NCBI GenBank assembly: GCA_030278955.1
Contig: JAOANR010000006.1
Span: 32,019,383-32,083,382, forward strand
Reading direction: 5' to 3'
From: Hygrophila difformis
Lineage: Eukaryota > Streptophyta > Magnoliopsida > Lamiales > Acanthaceae
Length of the DNA stretch: 64,000 nucleotides
In this document: in pieces, positions 1 to 11,104 of the stretch
Numbering within the stretch: the first letter of the stretch is position 1
How the letters are laid out: each line of letters opens with the position of its first letter
Translations under genes and position numbers: made by a program
Notes under the pieces: model-generated
The model's input: only the letters and a program-made list of their open reading frames with translations
The model's database searches: none
What the model was told of the DNA's origin: nothing

Positions 1-1795
1 TTTATTCCAAACTCCATAGGAACAATAACCATAACTTAAGACAAAAGATTGAAACGAGCAAATTGCAATCACTATTTTGACGTTATACTCATGAAGCAGC
101 AATTTTGACATGTAACCACATTTACCAGCAGCCTCCTAGGCTCCTACTACTTTTAATTTAGGATATAAACATATAGCAGCGTATATCTTCTACTTCATTA
201 TAAGAGGGGAGGAAAAAATTCTTCCAAATCTGAATTTCATTCCTAACCATTGGATCAGATTTCAATTTTAATTGTCACCCTTGGATTCTCAATTTGACTT
301 GTGGTGGCCATTGGATCAAATATTCAATTTCTATTGTGGTCCTCCGATTTACGGCAATTGGGGTCGGGTTAGTGGATCCTTACTGAATCCTGAATCCTCA
401 TTCTCTGCTTCCTCTCCAGCGCTCTCCCTTTCTGCCTCCTCTCTTGCTTCTGTTGTCCCTTTACCTCAAACCCTCCTCCTCTTCTCAACCCTTTTTCGCC
501 CTCTTCTCTTATACATCCATCAATCCCTTCTTCTGCATGCACTTCATTTAAGTGAGTGTTGCTTGCTGTAAAAACCCAATTTAATAATTTTATCACTACA
601 TCAGCCGTGGAATTTCGATTTGGGGGTCAGGAAATGGGGGAGGTAGAGTGGCGCCGCATCTACAGGCTACAGCAGCGGCGACAATAGCCAACCCGGAGAT
701 TCTGTTCCCGCCGCGAGATCCTATTGAGTTTCTATCCGGGTCGGGCTCGGGTGCAACCTGGACACGATGACGTTGTTGTCTAATTTGTTTCCAGAGTACA
801 GCCTGTTCTCCTTCTCCCAGCTGCTGGCTAGCACCATGGCGTCCTGCTCGTGTCAACTAAGGATTTTTCGCCGGGTGGGGATTGGAAAAAGATGAGAATC
901 TTGGTGGTTGGATGAATCACCAAATTCTAATTATGGTCCAACGATTACCTAAATGTATATGTTTCTTTATTTGTTTGTTGAAATGGCGGATATCATTATT
1001 TATGTCCTTTACTCAAAGGAAATGCAGTGTGGCATAGGACAAGAGGCCTCTGAATTCATGAACTTTAGAACAATGATTTGGGTCATATTAGAGTTAGAGT
1101 TAGCGAAAGCCTAATGTAATTTAATTCTACTTTTGTGCATGTTCTGCCCATTGAAGATTGGATCGGTGCAAGTCATGCCTATTGTGAGTCTCAGTCACAA
1201 CATTATGTTACGAGTAGTTAATATTCTCGCTTGCAATTATTAATGCATATATGTGCTATCTTGGTCAATTCCGCAGCTGCTGGGATGCACTCTAGGTGTT
1301 TGACGAAGTGCCTAATTGATAGATGTGTTTAATTGTGATGCATAGATGTACATTTCCTGTTGATGTTATTGTTATGCATATGAAATTTTAAGTACAATCT
1401 ATCAACAAATTTCTAATTAGGTCAGTAGCATGCCGTGTGCACTCATTTTTGTCTAATTTTTATAGAGATTCTGGATAGGTCCTTGTTCACTTCACTTCTA
1501 CTATATGGGGATTGGTCAATTCCCTTTAGTGTGTCATGTTGTCATTGGTGTTTGTAAGGCATCAATGGAATGATTTGTAATCATCTGAATATGTTTTTAG
1601 GTAAAATGATAAATGGTATTCAATTCTCAGAATGTTAATTGTTCCTTTAGACTCTCAACTTGACTACACAACAACCAATGAGATTTTGGATAGTCAGAAA
1701 GGTGGATTTTAGTGAGTATTATGCCATTACCACTCCTAACCTCTAATGCCTAACATGTCTGCTGAATAGTGAATACGTGATCCTTGCTTTACCAG
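1..1795. other. Non-coding or unrecognised
   Basis: No gene is recognised here. A GC-richer patch at about 600-860 contains short overlapping frames on both strands but none resembles a known family, and pyrimidine-rich runs at 400-520 explain the small plus-strand frame there. The rest is AT-rich. It could hold a 5' exon of the decayed gene that follows, but nothing in the sequence proves it. Confidence 0.5.
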
Positions 1796-2103
1796 GGAAG
1801 ATAGCAGTTATAGGAGGTGCACCATATTTTCAGCTGTTTCAGCTCTAAAAATTGTTAGTTCCCTTACTTTTTTGTATCCCTTTATCTTCTTCATCATCTT
1901 CTTTAACCTTGATATTTGTATGAAAATCATTTTGAAGTTTCAAAAGCATATGGTTTAAAACATCTTTATCGCCGCCTTCTTGATTGAGAATCTCTTATTT
2001 CTCAGGGTGCTGATTTATCTCATGTGTTTTGTACAAAAGATGCTGCTCCAGTAATTAAGAGCTATAGCCCTGAGTTTATTGTGCATCTTATACTGGAAGA
2101 GAC
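1796..2103 (+). pseudogene. NAD(P)HX dehydratase exon fragments (NNRD-like relic)
   Basis: Two exon-like blocks resemble the plant ATP-dependent (S)-NAD(P)H-hydrate dehydratase, a carbohydrate-kinase-fold enzyme that repairs hydrated NAD(P)H. Block one (1796-1851), after a CAG acceptor, reads GKIAVIGGAPYF. It then needs a 1-bp insertion to continue as the expected AVSALKI, and it lacks about five residues between IGG and GAP. Block two (2006-2103), after a CAG acceptor, reads [15 protein letters not shown] and then [10 protein letters not shown]. After ILEE the sequence departs from the family and runs to a GT donor-like site near 2156. The ATP and catalytic parts (normally about 200 further residues) are not found downstream. 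Identification is by recalled family motifs. The indels and missing domains make it a pseudogene or partial duplicate. Confidence 0.65.
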
Positions 2104-4712
2104 AAGGGATGCTGGGTTCTTCGGGATTTCCTTCAAGGGCCCTGCTGGCAAATGGTATGTTTATATGGTCTCCAAAACGACATACATTTATAAAATTGGT
2201 GATGATTTTTTTGGAAGTGCAGTCATAACATTTGATTATACCCTTCTGTTTTTTTTTTGTTTTTGTTTTTTTTAAACAAGGGTATGCCCTTTTCTTTTTA
2301 TTATTGTTGGTTTTTAAAATGAATCTTTAAACCTACGTGTGGTTGAAGATTGGATCTTTTTGTTCTTGATTTAGGGTTATAGGGGTTAGAGGAAATTGAG
2401 TTAATGTTTAGTGACTTTGAAACTTTGATTTCTAAATTTAATTTAGAGAAGACACTTTAATTTCAATTTCTGGTGTGTATGTTTAGTGACTTTGAAACTT
2501 TGATTTCTAAATTTAATTTATAGAAGACTCAATTGGTTAAGATTGAATAAATTAATGATGAACGGTGATATTTCTTTTAGGTCTTGTATCACTTGGTTAT
2601 TGTTTAGTGCGATTGGCATTCCTCATCCGCCGTCTGCCTTCGTGGGTGCACTGCTGATAAAAAATTACAGTAATAAATTGATCTCCTAATTATGTTATTG
2701 GGTTTGTAAATATGCACGGGGGACCCTTCGATTTAATATTTCCTTTCTTTTCACCTCCTGAAAATCCCTCTGATGGTTTTTGTTTGTGTTTGTTTGGAGT
2801 CATGGTAAATCTAATGCCTCTAGTTTGCGAGTTATGATTTTGCAGTAGTTTTTAATTTTTTAATTTTTTATTTTTATACATAAACTGTTTATCACGAATT
2901 GAATACTTGGATTGAGTTTGATGTGAATTGTTGGATTGCGAAAGGGAGTTTCAGGTTTTATTGGGGTGTTTGGATTGCTTGTTGTCGTTTTCTTTTAGTT
3001 GAATTAAATACTGCCTTTAAGTGAAGCCTTTAAAGGGTTTAACTTATTCTCTGAATTGCTTTTCCTAAGATTAAGGCTTCTCTTGGTTTGAGATTGATGA
3101 AAAAGACCCCAATAGTGAATCGACGGCAGGACAGCATTAACGAGGGTGTATTGGAGTCGAGGAGTACCCGAGTGAGAACGAGGAAGAAGAATCCGAAAGG
3201 AAAAAAGAGTTTGGCTTGGCTACTGAATTGTTGTGAATGTTTGGATTTATTTCTGTAACTTGTATAAGCTGCCTGGGGATTTGGCTTGGTAGTGTTCATT
3301 TCTTGTTTGAGTTTTCCTACCTAAGGCGTCTTGGGGTTTAGATAAAGAAAAAAATACCAAAAAATTTTGCTGTGTGTAGTGATTTATGGGGTTTTGCCAA
3401 CATAGTTAATGTTTTATTGAGAGAAATTGGGATTAAAATAAGATTGGAGATATGGTCAGATCTTATATATGGGTATCTGATTTATGTATTTTATATATTA
3501 TTAATAATTTTCATATTGATGTCTTTTAGATGAGTCATCGTTGTATTGCTAATTAATGGAAATGTTTCCAGTCCTTCGGAAGGACATGGATGGAAAATGT
3601 CACTTGGAATTTTTGCAAGTTCTTGAGCCTTGAGAGACTATGATTGCTCATATTGTTGAGATGGAGGTAATGGTTATAGATGCTAAATTACTTTTCATTC
3701 TTTAGTATGTTCAACTTATCATCTTTATAAGCTGGTTTTGTTTGGTGGTGAACATTTTATAAGTATATTTTAATTCTTTGGTGTCTCAAATTATAATTTT
3801 CACAGGCAAAGTACGCTTCGAATGTGTTTAATAGAAAGGTAGGTCATTGTTTTGCTCTTCCTCATCAATTTTGCCCTCTGGTTTACAGAAATAGGTAAAT
3901 GTCCAAAGTCTTCATAATGTATATAAAACTGGTCATGGTTTATTCAATATAGTGTATAGACTGCTATTTATTTTATTCACTGACCACTCTTTTTCTTTTT
4001 TCTTTTCTTTTTTTTTTGCAGCCAGGAACCCTATATTTGCATTTGCCCTGCCCCTCAAACGACGTCGCTCCGAGTTAGGTAATTTAAAAACTTTTATAGT
4101 TTATGCATTTTGAGAGCTGTGTATGTGATTTTGATTATACATTATAGCTTTATTTGTGCTGGGCTTTGAAAGTCGAAGGTTGTTTAAGTTGATTGTTTAC
4201 CGTTTTCCTGCGTCTGATAGGCGGCGGTTCAATACTACACGGGCTTACTACATCTGTGATATTTTATTGTTGGATTCTACTTCTATTTTTATGTTTGTTG
4301 TCAATAACTATTTTTACAGATAAAATTACTTTTATTTTAGTAAAATAAATGTCATTTTAGATAATTTATTTTGAAGTGATTGTGAGTCAAGTCTATGGTT
4401 TGGAAGGGGGTGATATTTGTACTTTTTTAACTTTTGAGTTTATTATGAGTAAAAATAAGGTTTAATAATACACCTATTTTTCTAAAATTTGAGATTCATA
4501 TTGCCCACACTTTTGAGTATTTTACATAGGAAGGTGCAAATTGTTGCTTCATTTGGCTACACTTAGTTTGGCATTATAGCTTATAGCTCTGTATACACCA
4601 CTCGGTGTCTAATCATTTGACAATATGTAACTCAAATCTTGTATGGTAAGACTGGGGTAGAATCCTCACATTCGTTCATTCTAATTATATGCATTATGAA
4701 GCACTCTTCTCT
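2104..4712. other. AT-rich unrecognised region
   Basis: No complete gene is seen. Exon-like pieces occur: 3060-3259 is open on the plus strand and basic (arginine/lysine rich), and short pieces flanked by AG and GT lie near 3575-3665, 3807-3838 and 4021-4078. They do not resemble a family I can name. A near-exact repeat of the TTTAGTGACTTTGAAACTTTG type occurs at about 2406 and 2483. This may be the rest of a decayed gene. Confidence 0.35.
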
Positions 4713-4824
4713 GCCACAATTTACAAACTTGAAGCTGCAATGGAATAATATTTCTTGGTATGGTTGTTGCCACAATTTACAAACTTGAAGCTGCAATGGA
4801 ATAATATTTCTTGGTATGGTTGTG
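4713..4824. repeat. 56-bp tandem duplication
   Basis: A 56-bp unit beginning GCCACAATTTACAAACTTG occurs twice head to tail at 4713 and 4769, and the copies are identical except at the final junction. It looks like a recent slippage or local duplication just upstream of the complex I relic. Confidence 0.9.
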
Positions 4825-4921
4825 GTGGTAATGATTCGTTTATCAGAGGTAGTGGTCAAACTTGTTGGCGATGGCACAACGAAGATTCAACGAAGATTCA
4901 AGAAGAAAAGACCATCATTTC

Positions 4922-5335
4922 TTATAGTACTTTGCGACCTCTCCCCCATTGGGGAAAAAAACCCATAAGCCTACCGGCCGAATTCTGGTACGCGTACATT
5001 AAATCTCCCATAATCTATATCAACCCTCCCGTCACCATCGACGGCCCCCTAATCCCCTGCTTAATCCCTAATCATTCAATTACTGCACCAAAAACCATCA
5101 ATTCAGCATCATTTTTTTTCTTCCGAAAATGAGAAAATAATCAATTAATTAAGGTTTCCATGAGGAGAAACTGACGCGTACCGGATAGATAACCGACAAA
5201 GATGAAAACGCCGGTAATGGTGGTCAGTCGGAGGTAGTCGAGGGTATTGAAATTGGCCACCGTCTTCGTGAAAGGTGGATTCCGATCTATGACAGGGTAC
5301 TCCGGCTTCACCTAGGCGGTGATATCAGTGTTCTT
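4922..5335 (-). pseudogene. Complex I 20.9/21 kDa subunit relic, two exons
   Basis: On the minus strand two exons of the mitochondrial NADH dehydrogenase accessory subunit of 20.9/21 kDa (Arabidopsis At4g16450 type, about 105 residues) can be read. Exon 1 (5335-5182) carries YPVIDRNPPFTKTVANF and then TLDYLRLTTITGV, ending YLSG at a GTACGC donor. Exon 2 (5067-4922), after an ATTAG acceptor, carries RGPSMVTGG and MYAYQNSAGRLMGFFP. Three lesions are visible. The expected start ATG is AAG (5335-5333), a TAG follows the TDITA block near the N-terminus, and a second TAG lies after GGLI in exon 2. The C-terminus after FFP is also divergent. The frame is otherwise collinear with the correct intron position, so this is a retained duplicate that has decayed and not a processed copy. 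It is divergent to RPS8, with its 5' end about 360 bp from the RPS8 start. Confidence 0.85.
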
Positions 5336-5408
5336 TGTTTCTTCCACAACTGAACGCTACACTCCGTTCTCGTCTTCACTCTTCAGTGTTTTCACCGCTT
5401 CAGATAAA

Positions 5409-5458
5409 TGGGCCGTGAGCCTTTGGGCTTTCTCAAGTGGGCCTTACCTAAATGGGCT
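5409..5458. promoter_or_regulatory. Four site II (TGGGCY) promoter elements
   Basis: TGGGCC at 5409-5414, TGGGCT at 5424-5429, TGGGCC at 5438-5443 and TGGGCT at 5453-5458 lie about 240-290 bp upstream of the RPS8 ATG. Clusters of site II elements are bound by TCP-type factors and are typical of plant ribosomal protein and mitochondrial protein genes. They could have served both RPS8 and the divergent complex I relic. Confidence 0.8.
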
Positions 5459-5573
5459 GGAACTTAAGTTAAAATTTTTGTGATGACGAAAAAGGACATT
5501 TCAGAGATGACCGATAAGTGATAACGAGTTTGATAAGCGACACCAACGAGGGCTTAAATGTAATTTACGCATC

Positions 5574-5582
5574 TAGGGTTTT
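5574..5582 (-). promoter_or_regulatory. Telo-box (AAACCCTA)
   Basis: TAGGGTTTT on the plus strand is a telo-box in reverse orientation, 116-124 bp upstream of the RPS8 start codon. Telo-boxes with nearby site II elements are the standard arrangement in plant ribosomal protein promoters, which supports expression of RPS8 in dividing tissue. Confidence 0.8.
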
Positions 5583-5697
5583 GAGAGATCCGTGATAATT
5601 GTTAAAGCCCGCTTCTGACTCCCTTCTCTCATCTCCCAAGTGTAGGCGGCATTTCAGTCGGAGACCAATCGGAGACTAGAATTCTCCGTCGGCAACC

Positions 5698-7536
5698 ATG
5701 GGTAAGATGTTCACCGCTGCTGTTCTCAATCGCCCCCTCAATGTTCTTGTTTGTGAATGATTTTTGGTGGTTGTTTTCTGATTGTGAAATGAATCATATT
5801 TGTTTGCAGGTATTTCTCGGGATTCAATGCACAAGAGGCGTGCCACTGGAGGAAAGAAGAAGTCCTGGAGAAAGAAGAGAAAGTAAGTTTCTGTTGCCTT
5901 GTTGATTTTCTTATTAAACTGGTGTATTTTTCTAATTCCGTTGTAATTTTTAATCCTCTTTTTATCCTTTTTTCTATTTTGTTATAGTTATGTGTATTCT
6001 TTATCCTTATGTTGATGTTTAATCTTACGTTTTAGTTTTTTAAGAAAAATTGTTAGAATACAATATGAATTATTTTGATTAGTCGACTAATGATAAATGT
6101 AAGAATCCAAAGTTTTTCTGTGTTATCCTTGAAACGCTGAATGGACAAAAGATCCCTTTTTTTTAAATAAAAAAATAATTAAAACACCATTGTGCATTTT
6201 AATTTTGATTCATTTGTTTCGCCACTTACCATTATGAGAGTTGGTTCCTTTTTTCTGTCCAGAGCGGAGCATGTTCGAAGCAATTTATATGTTAAGATTT
6301 TCATATAATCTACATTCCATATAACTGCGTGAATTTGCGTTTGTATTGCTATGAATTAGTTATATGGAGTGTATTGTTGTAACTGGTAAATATTTTTTTA
6401 TCTGTATACTTTACCTGCAGATTTGTTTGTTTTTACTATGGGGGTACGTGCTAGGTTTTATATTCTATTGTGTAATTATCAGGTATGAGCTCGGCAGACA
6501 GCCAGCAAATACAAAGCTGTCGAGTAACAAGACAGTACGGAGGGTGAGAGTTCGTGGAGGTAATGTGAAGTGGCGGGCCTTGAGATTGGACACGGGAAAT
6601 TACTCTTGGGGAAGTGAGGCTGTGACCAGAAAGACCCGTATTCTGGATGTGGTGTATAATGCATCTAACAATGAACTGGTTAGAACCCAGACTTTGGTGA
6701 AGGGTGCTATCATTCAAGTTGATGCTGCACCCTTTAAGCAGTGGTATCTCCAGCATTATGGAGTTGATATTGGTCGTAAGAAAAAGGTTGCTGCCAAGAA
6801 GGAAGGAGAGGTAATTGTATTTTATTTTGATCTCTATTTCTTATTTCCCAACTGTATGTGGTCCGGAGTGCGGAGTGGGGGTTTTATGTTGATTCTTATG
6901 CCAATATCATTTATCTTGTATTTCTTGAGGAATGGGAAATTGCAACATTGAGAAGTACTAGTGGTACTTCTGTTATTGAAATTTCGGTTGGTGTTTGAAA
7001 ATTTGAGATGCTGTTAGTTAATTGCGAAAAATCTTTGAGATAAAGCTGTTTCTTATTATTCTTCTTTTATTTTTTTTATTTATTTTTATTTTTTACTTTT
7101 AGTTTTCCATTTTCACGCTTATTTGTCAATCAAATATGCCTTGTGACTTTTCTAAATTTGTGTTTTAAAATTTGATTTTCTATTGAAGGATTCTGAGGCC
7201 ACTGCTGCTGAAGAAGCTAAGAAAAGCAACCACGTCCAGAGGAAGCTAGAGAAGCGTCAACAGGAGCGGAAAATTGACCCCCACATTGAGGAACAATTTG
7301 GAGGTGGCCGTTTGTTGGCTGCTATCTCCTCACGCCCTGGCCAGTGCGGTCGTGCTGATGGGTGTGGATTCATTCCTTAATTTTGTTTTATTTTAATTTA
7401 TTGTTGTTTTGAAGTTTGTCTTCTCTTACATTGCTTAAATCCTTTCTATTGTAGTTATATCTTGGAGGGAAAAGAGTTGGAATTTTACATGAAGAAACTC
7501 CAGAAGAAGAAAGGAAAGGGTGCAAGTGGTGCTTGA
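5698..7536 (+). CDS. RPS8: 40S ribosomal protein S8 (eS8), five exons
   Basis: This is the small-subunit ribosomal protein eS8, which binds 18S rRNA in the cytosolic 40S subunit. Five exons splice with GT-AG introns: 5698-5701 (ATGG only), 5810-5882, 6483-6810, 7189-7361 and 7455-7536. Together they give 660 nt, that is 219 codons plus TGA, close to the usual plant length of about 220. The product starts [18 protein letters not shown] and contains [33 protein letters not shown], the [14 protein letters not shown] block and a lysine-rich C-terminus ending KGKGASGA. The 4-nt first exon is typical of plant ribosomal protein genes. All frames join without a stop, so the gene looks intact. Upstream are site II elements and a telo-box. 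A pyrimidine-rich stretch (5612-5637) lies in the probable 5' leader. A MITE lies about 250 bp downstream of the stop. Confidence 0.97.
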
Positions 7537-7786
7537 ACTCTCTCTTGGCCAACGTTTTCCAATCAAGTACTCAATTTTTATTGTGTTGCTAATTATTCCA
7601 ATGAGCTAAAGAATGGTTTGGTTGAGAGCTTAGAGCTTAGAATTATATTGGAACATTTCATAATTTTGTTTCGAAAATATTTTGACAACATTTATCATTT
7701 ATCTGTTCTCCATTTGGTGACTGTTGGTTGAAGCTATTTTGTTGCTGGCCGCAAGTTTAGCAGTTATTTTATTTTCGTGTGATATA

Positions 7787-8043
7787 CTTCCTCCGTCTTT
7801 TTATTATTGCTACAAACTAAATTATGCTACTATTCATTGACTGATTTGACTTCAATTTTATCATAGTTATACAAGTTAAAATATAGCAAAATAGGTTTTT
7901 GTTAGATTCGTATAGTCGTATAGTTTTTAAATATATCAAACTTTTAAAATTTTTATTTGTATCGAATTTGAGTTATTAATGGTTTAAATTGTGCTTGGAC
8001 TGCATGTATTGTGGTTCCGCAGAAAATAAAAAAACTCAGGAAG
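7787..8043 (-). mobile_element. Stowaway-like MITE, family M1
   Basis: The ends form imperfect inverted repeats (ACTTCCTCCGTCTTTTTATT at the left, its complement near 8020-8043). The interior, read on the minus strand, matches copies at 38094, 56836, 62861 and two near 15.0-15.4 kb through a shared core of the type ACGAATCTAACAARATCTC followed by TATATTTTAACTTGTAT. The TA-flanked CTCCCTCCGT-type end is characteristic of Tc1/mariner-derived Stowaway MITEs. Confidence 0.75.
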
Positions 8044-8346
8044 TGTGATTGAAGCTTTGTGAACCTTATATACTTCATTACTAAGGTTTATTTTATGGTC
8101 ATAGAGATTGGAACGGTGCTAGTTGATTATAATCCTTTAATTAAACAACTAAGAGAGTTTAAATGAGACATCAATTTATTTTATGGTCAGAGTTTAATTA
8201 TAATCCTTTAAAGTCGATACTTACTCGGAGATTTGACTTCTATGACATCAATTTTTATCATCTACTTCATTCTCATTTAATGAGACATTTGCATAGTAGC
8301 AATTATTTATTAAGTAATTTTGATCATTTTTTTTAACATAGTTATA
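8044..8346. other. AT-rich spacer
   Basis: Nothing is recognised here. A short direct repeat of the type TTATTTTATGGTCAKAG and TATAATCCTTTAA occurs at about 8088-8140 and 8178-8211, a decayed local duplication. Confidence 0.5.
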
Positions 8347-9006
8347 CTCCTTCCGTTCCGTTAAAAGTGTCTCAAAACTTTTGGGTACGATATTTTATGC
8401 GGGGATATTTAGTATATAATGTAAGTGTAGATTAGTGTTAAAAAGTGGGGATAAATTAGGAATTTAGGTGATGTGATTGTAATGAGTTTGAATTTTCAAT
8501 TGATTTATTTATGTGTGATGTGATAGTTGTGTGTTTGAAATTTTAATAAGTTTATTTATTGATGTGATATGATGAGATTGAGTTTGTAGTTAATTACTCC
8601 CTTTTTTTTTTTTTTTTTTTTAAAGGTTACACTTTTCTTTTATAAGTGTTTTAAAATAAGGGTTACATTACTATATTTAGAATATCTTTAAAATTTTAAA
8701 ATGTAGATTAACACTTATTTTAAAAAATTGTTCACCAAAAAAACACTTATTTTAAAAAATTAGTATGAGTAAGATAAGTGTTACACTTTCCTTTTATAGC
8801 TACAAGTGTAATATTCAAAAAATTAATATATGATTATATTACAAATTTTAAATTAAAGCACTTTTAAAATGTTCCTTAAATCCCGTGCCACTACCAAGTG
8901 TAACATTTAAAAAAATGGAGGAGTTATTTCCTAAAATGGAAATGAGTCAATTGGAGTTGGACTGACCAAAAGGGAAACTGAGACATAATTAATGGGACGG
9001 AGGGGG
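8347..9006. mobile_element. MITE interrupted by a second MITE
   Basis: The outer element has inverted ends CTCCTTCCGTTCCGTTAAAA (8347) and the complement of CCCCCTCCGTCCCATTAATT (ending 9006), both followed by a GTCTCA block and flanked by TA. A second element sits inside at about 8597-8924. It has CTCCC and GGAGGAG ends next to TA and internal inverted blocks GGTTACACTT and AAGTGTAACA. The inner element must be the younger insertion. No transposase is encoded. Confidence 0.7.
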
Positions 9007-9009
9007 TAT

Positions 9010-10800
9010 AAGGAAAAATATAGTCAGGTGGGAACTTGTTAGATTCTTCTAATCACGTATCTATGGTTTGCAAGTTGCTGATGTTTGGGAAGAAAATCAG
9101 AATATCCTACAGCAACATGTTATCGATCACTTTACTACTCAATATGAGGAAAATGGTGAAGAGGTGGTTGATGATTAGATCCCGAGCCCGGCTCCTATTT
9201 TTGATGTGCACAAGCAAGCTCTGAACGTCCAGGTGACGACATGGAGGTGGAGAAGGTCGTAAAATTCATGAGGGCTTATTCGGCCCTGGGACCTGGGTTC
9301 CCGGCGGCTGTCTTCCAAAAATATTGGGAACATATGGCGGCTCCGGTAGTGAGATTGGTGACTACCTTTATGGCCTCGGGCAAGTTACCTGATGATCTAG
9401 CTCACGCATACATGTGTCTTTGGCCTAAGATTGCCGTTCCAGCAACAATTCAACAATTTCATCCTTTGATGCTATGTAATGTGGCTTTCAAGATAATCAC
9501 TAAGGTGTTGGTATCGAGGTTGAGACCGATCTTATGTGAGGTTATTAGCCCTTTTCAGTCGGCGTTTCTCCCTGGTCGTGGCACATCTGATAATGCATTA
9601 TTACTTCAGGAGATGATCACATCCATGGAAAACCCCAGAACTTCTTGTTGTTCAGTGATCCTGAAAATTGATATTGCTAAAGCATTTGATACTGTCCATT
9701 GGGCATTCTTGAGTACATGTTTACAGGAACTTGATCTTCCAGTGGGATGTCGTGATCTGATAATGAAGTGTGTGCAATCTTCTAGTTTCTCCATACTGTG
9801 GAATGGATCGCCTGTTGGAAATATTAAGGCAAAAAGAGGCTTGCGTCAGGGTGATCCGCTATCCCTTTATTTATTTGTGGTGGTTATGGAGAAGCTAACT
9901 AGAGCAATCTTGCAAGAAGTGAGTAATGGTACCTGGAAGCCGTTCATGTTGTGACAAGGGGGTAGGGGGATTTCTCATTTGATTTTCGCCGATGATCTCA
10001 TACTAGCATCGGAGCTGCATGAAGGTAGTATATCGGTAATGGCAAACGTGTCGGCACGATTTGGATCTCGTTTTGGCCTACATATGAATCCATTAAAATC
10101 CTCAGCTTTTTGCTCACCAGGTACCTCTATGCAAGAGTTGGAACCTCTATGCAAGAGTTGGAATGGGTTGAGAGAGATCTTGGTATAGTTGCTGGGCATG
10201 AACTTGGTAAATACCTTGGATTCCCTATCATTCATGGCCGACTGAAAGCTTCTCATTTTGATTCTTTGATCTGCCGCCTAGATAATAAAATGGGGGCATG
10301 GTCAGGGATGCTTTTGAACAAAGCTGGAGGGTAACCTTGGCGCGATCAGTTTTGGCTTCTATTCATGTTTACATTATGCAAGTCCATTTGTTGCCGATGG
10401 GGCTTGCTTCTGGTAAACTGGAACACTATCACGAGGAAAAGGAGGGAAGGAGGGCTTGGTATTCGGACTGCTAGGGAGACGAATCTGGCCATGCTGGGGA
10501 AGAGAGTTTGGGATTACATGTTTAATTCAGACAAATTATGGGTCACTGTGATAAGGTATAAATATACGGAAGATGGCTTTTCCGAGATATCATTATAGAG
10601 GTACTAAGGTGTGGAAAATGCTTGTTAAGGTGGCGGAAACTTTTCGCAACGATTATGATATCCGTATAGGGAATGGAGATAGTTCCTTGTGGTACACCCA
10701 TGGTGGGAGGGGAAATGTCTTACTGATAAGGTTCCCTTTGTCCAGTACAATGATATTACAAATGCAAACCGTTGTTGAGCAAAAATGAATAAATGATCGG
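9010..10800 (+). pseudogene. LINE reverse transcriptase fragment, family L2x (+)
   Basis: This is a decayed non-LTR retrotransposon fragment beginning inside the region before the RT domain, immediately after the MITE. The main frame (9241-9954) contains LKIDIAKAFDTVHW (first catalytic Asp) and RGLRQGDPLSLYLF. The next frame has FADDLIL (9979-9999; the usual A/Y-x-DD box). Later blocks FGSRFGLHMNPLKSSAFCS, YLGFPIIHGRLK and EGGLGIR follow in shifted frames. A stop (TAG near 9176), a stop at 9952 and frameshifts at about 10110 and 10330 show it is dead. A 20-bp tandem duplication (CCTCTATGCAAGAGTTGGAA) lies at about 10124-10163. No endonuclease and no 3' RNase H part is present. It is the same family as 12963-15009. 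Confidence 0.85.
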
Positions 10801-11089
10801 TCTACTCTTTCTCGAGGAATAAAAAGGCTGGTAAATAGGATGAGATAACTTAACTATGGAAGGCAGATCCTGGTAGTCATAATAGCAGGCCTTCCATAGA
10901 CGTAGAATTGTCGCCTGAATAAAATAGAATTTTACGACCTAAACAGCCGCAAACCAGCCTAGGGCTCAATTACAAAATAACTCTCTGAATGATTCTAAAA
11001 CCTACGGAAGGGACATAAATACTAATCACTAAGGCCTGAGGCCCACAGTAAAATCAAAGAAGCATACATGACAATTATCTAAATAATTA
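10801..11089. other. Unrecognised spacer
   Basis: No gene or repeat structure is identified between the LINE fragment and the antisense copia fragment. A short inverted pair, TATGGAAGGC (10855) and GCCTTCCATA (10890), could fold into a hairpin. Confidence 0.4.
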
Positions 11090-11104
11090 TTGAAGCCCAT
11101 AACA

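Noticed and set aside
2024..2275. 83-aa gene
   Set aside because: The first part is an NNRD exon relic and the rest reads through an intron-like T-rich stretch.
9036..9224. Separate 62-aa gene before the LINE
   Set aside because: Another frame of the same DNA reads LINE sequence (VADVWEENQ, HFTTQYEE) leading into the RT; this is a shadow.
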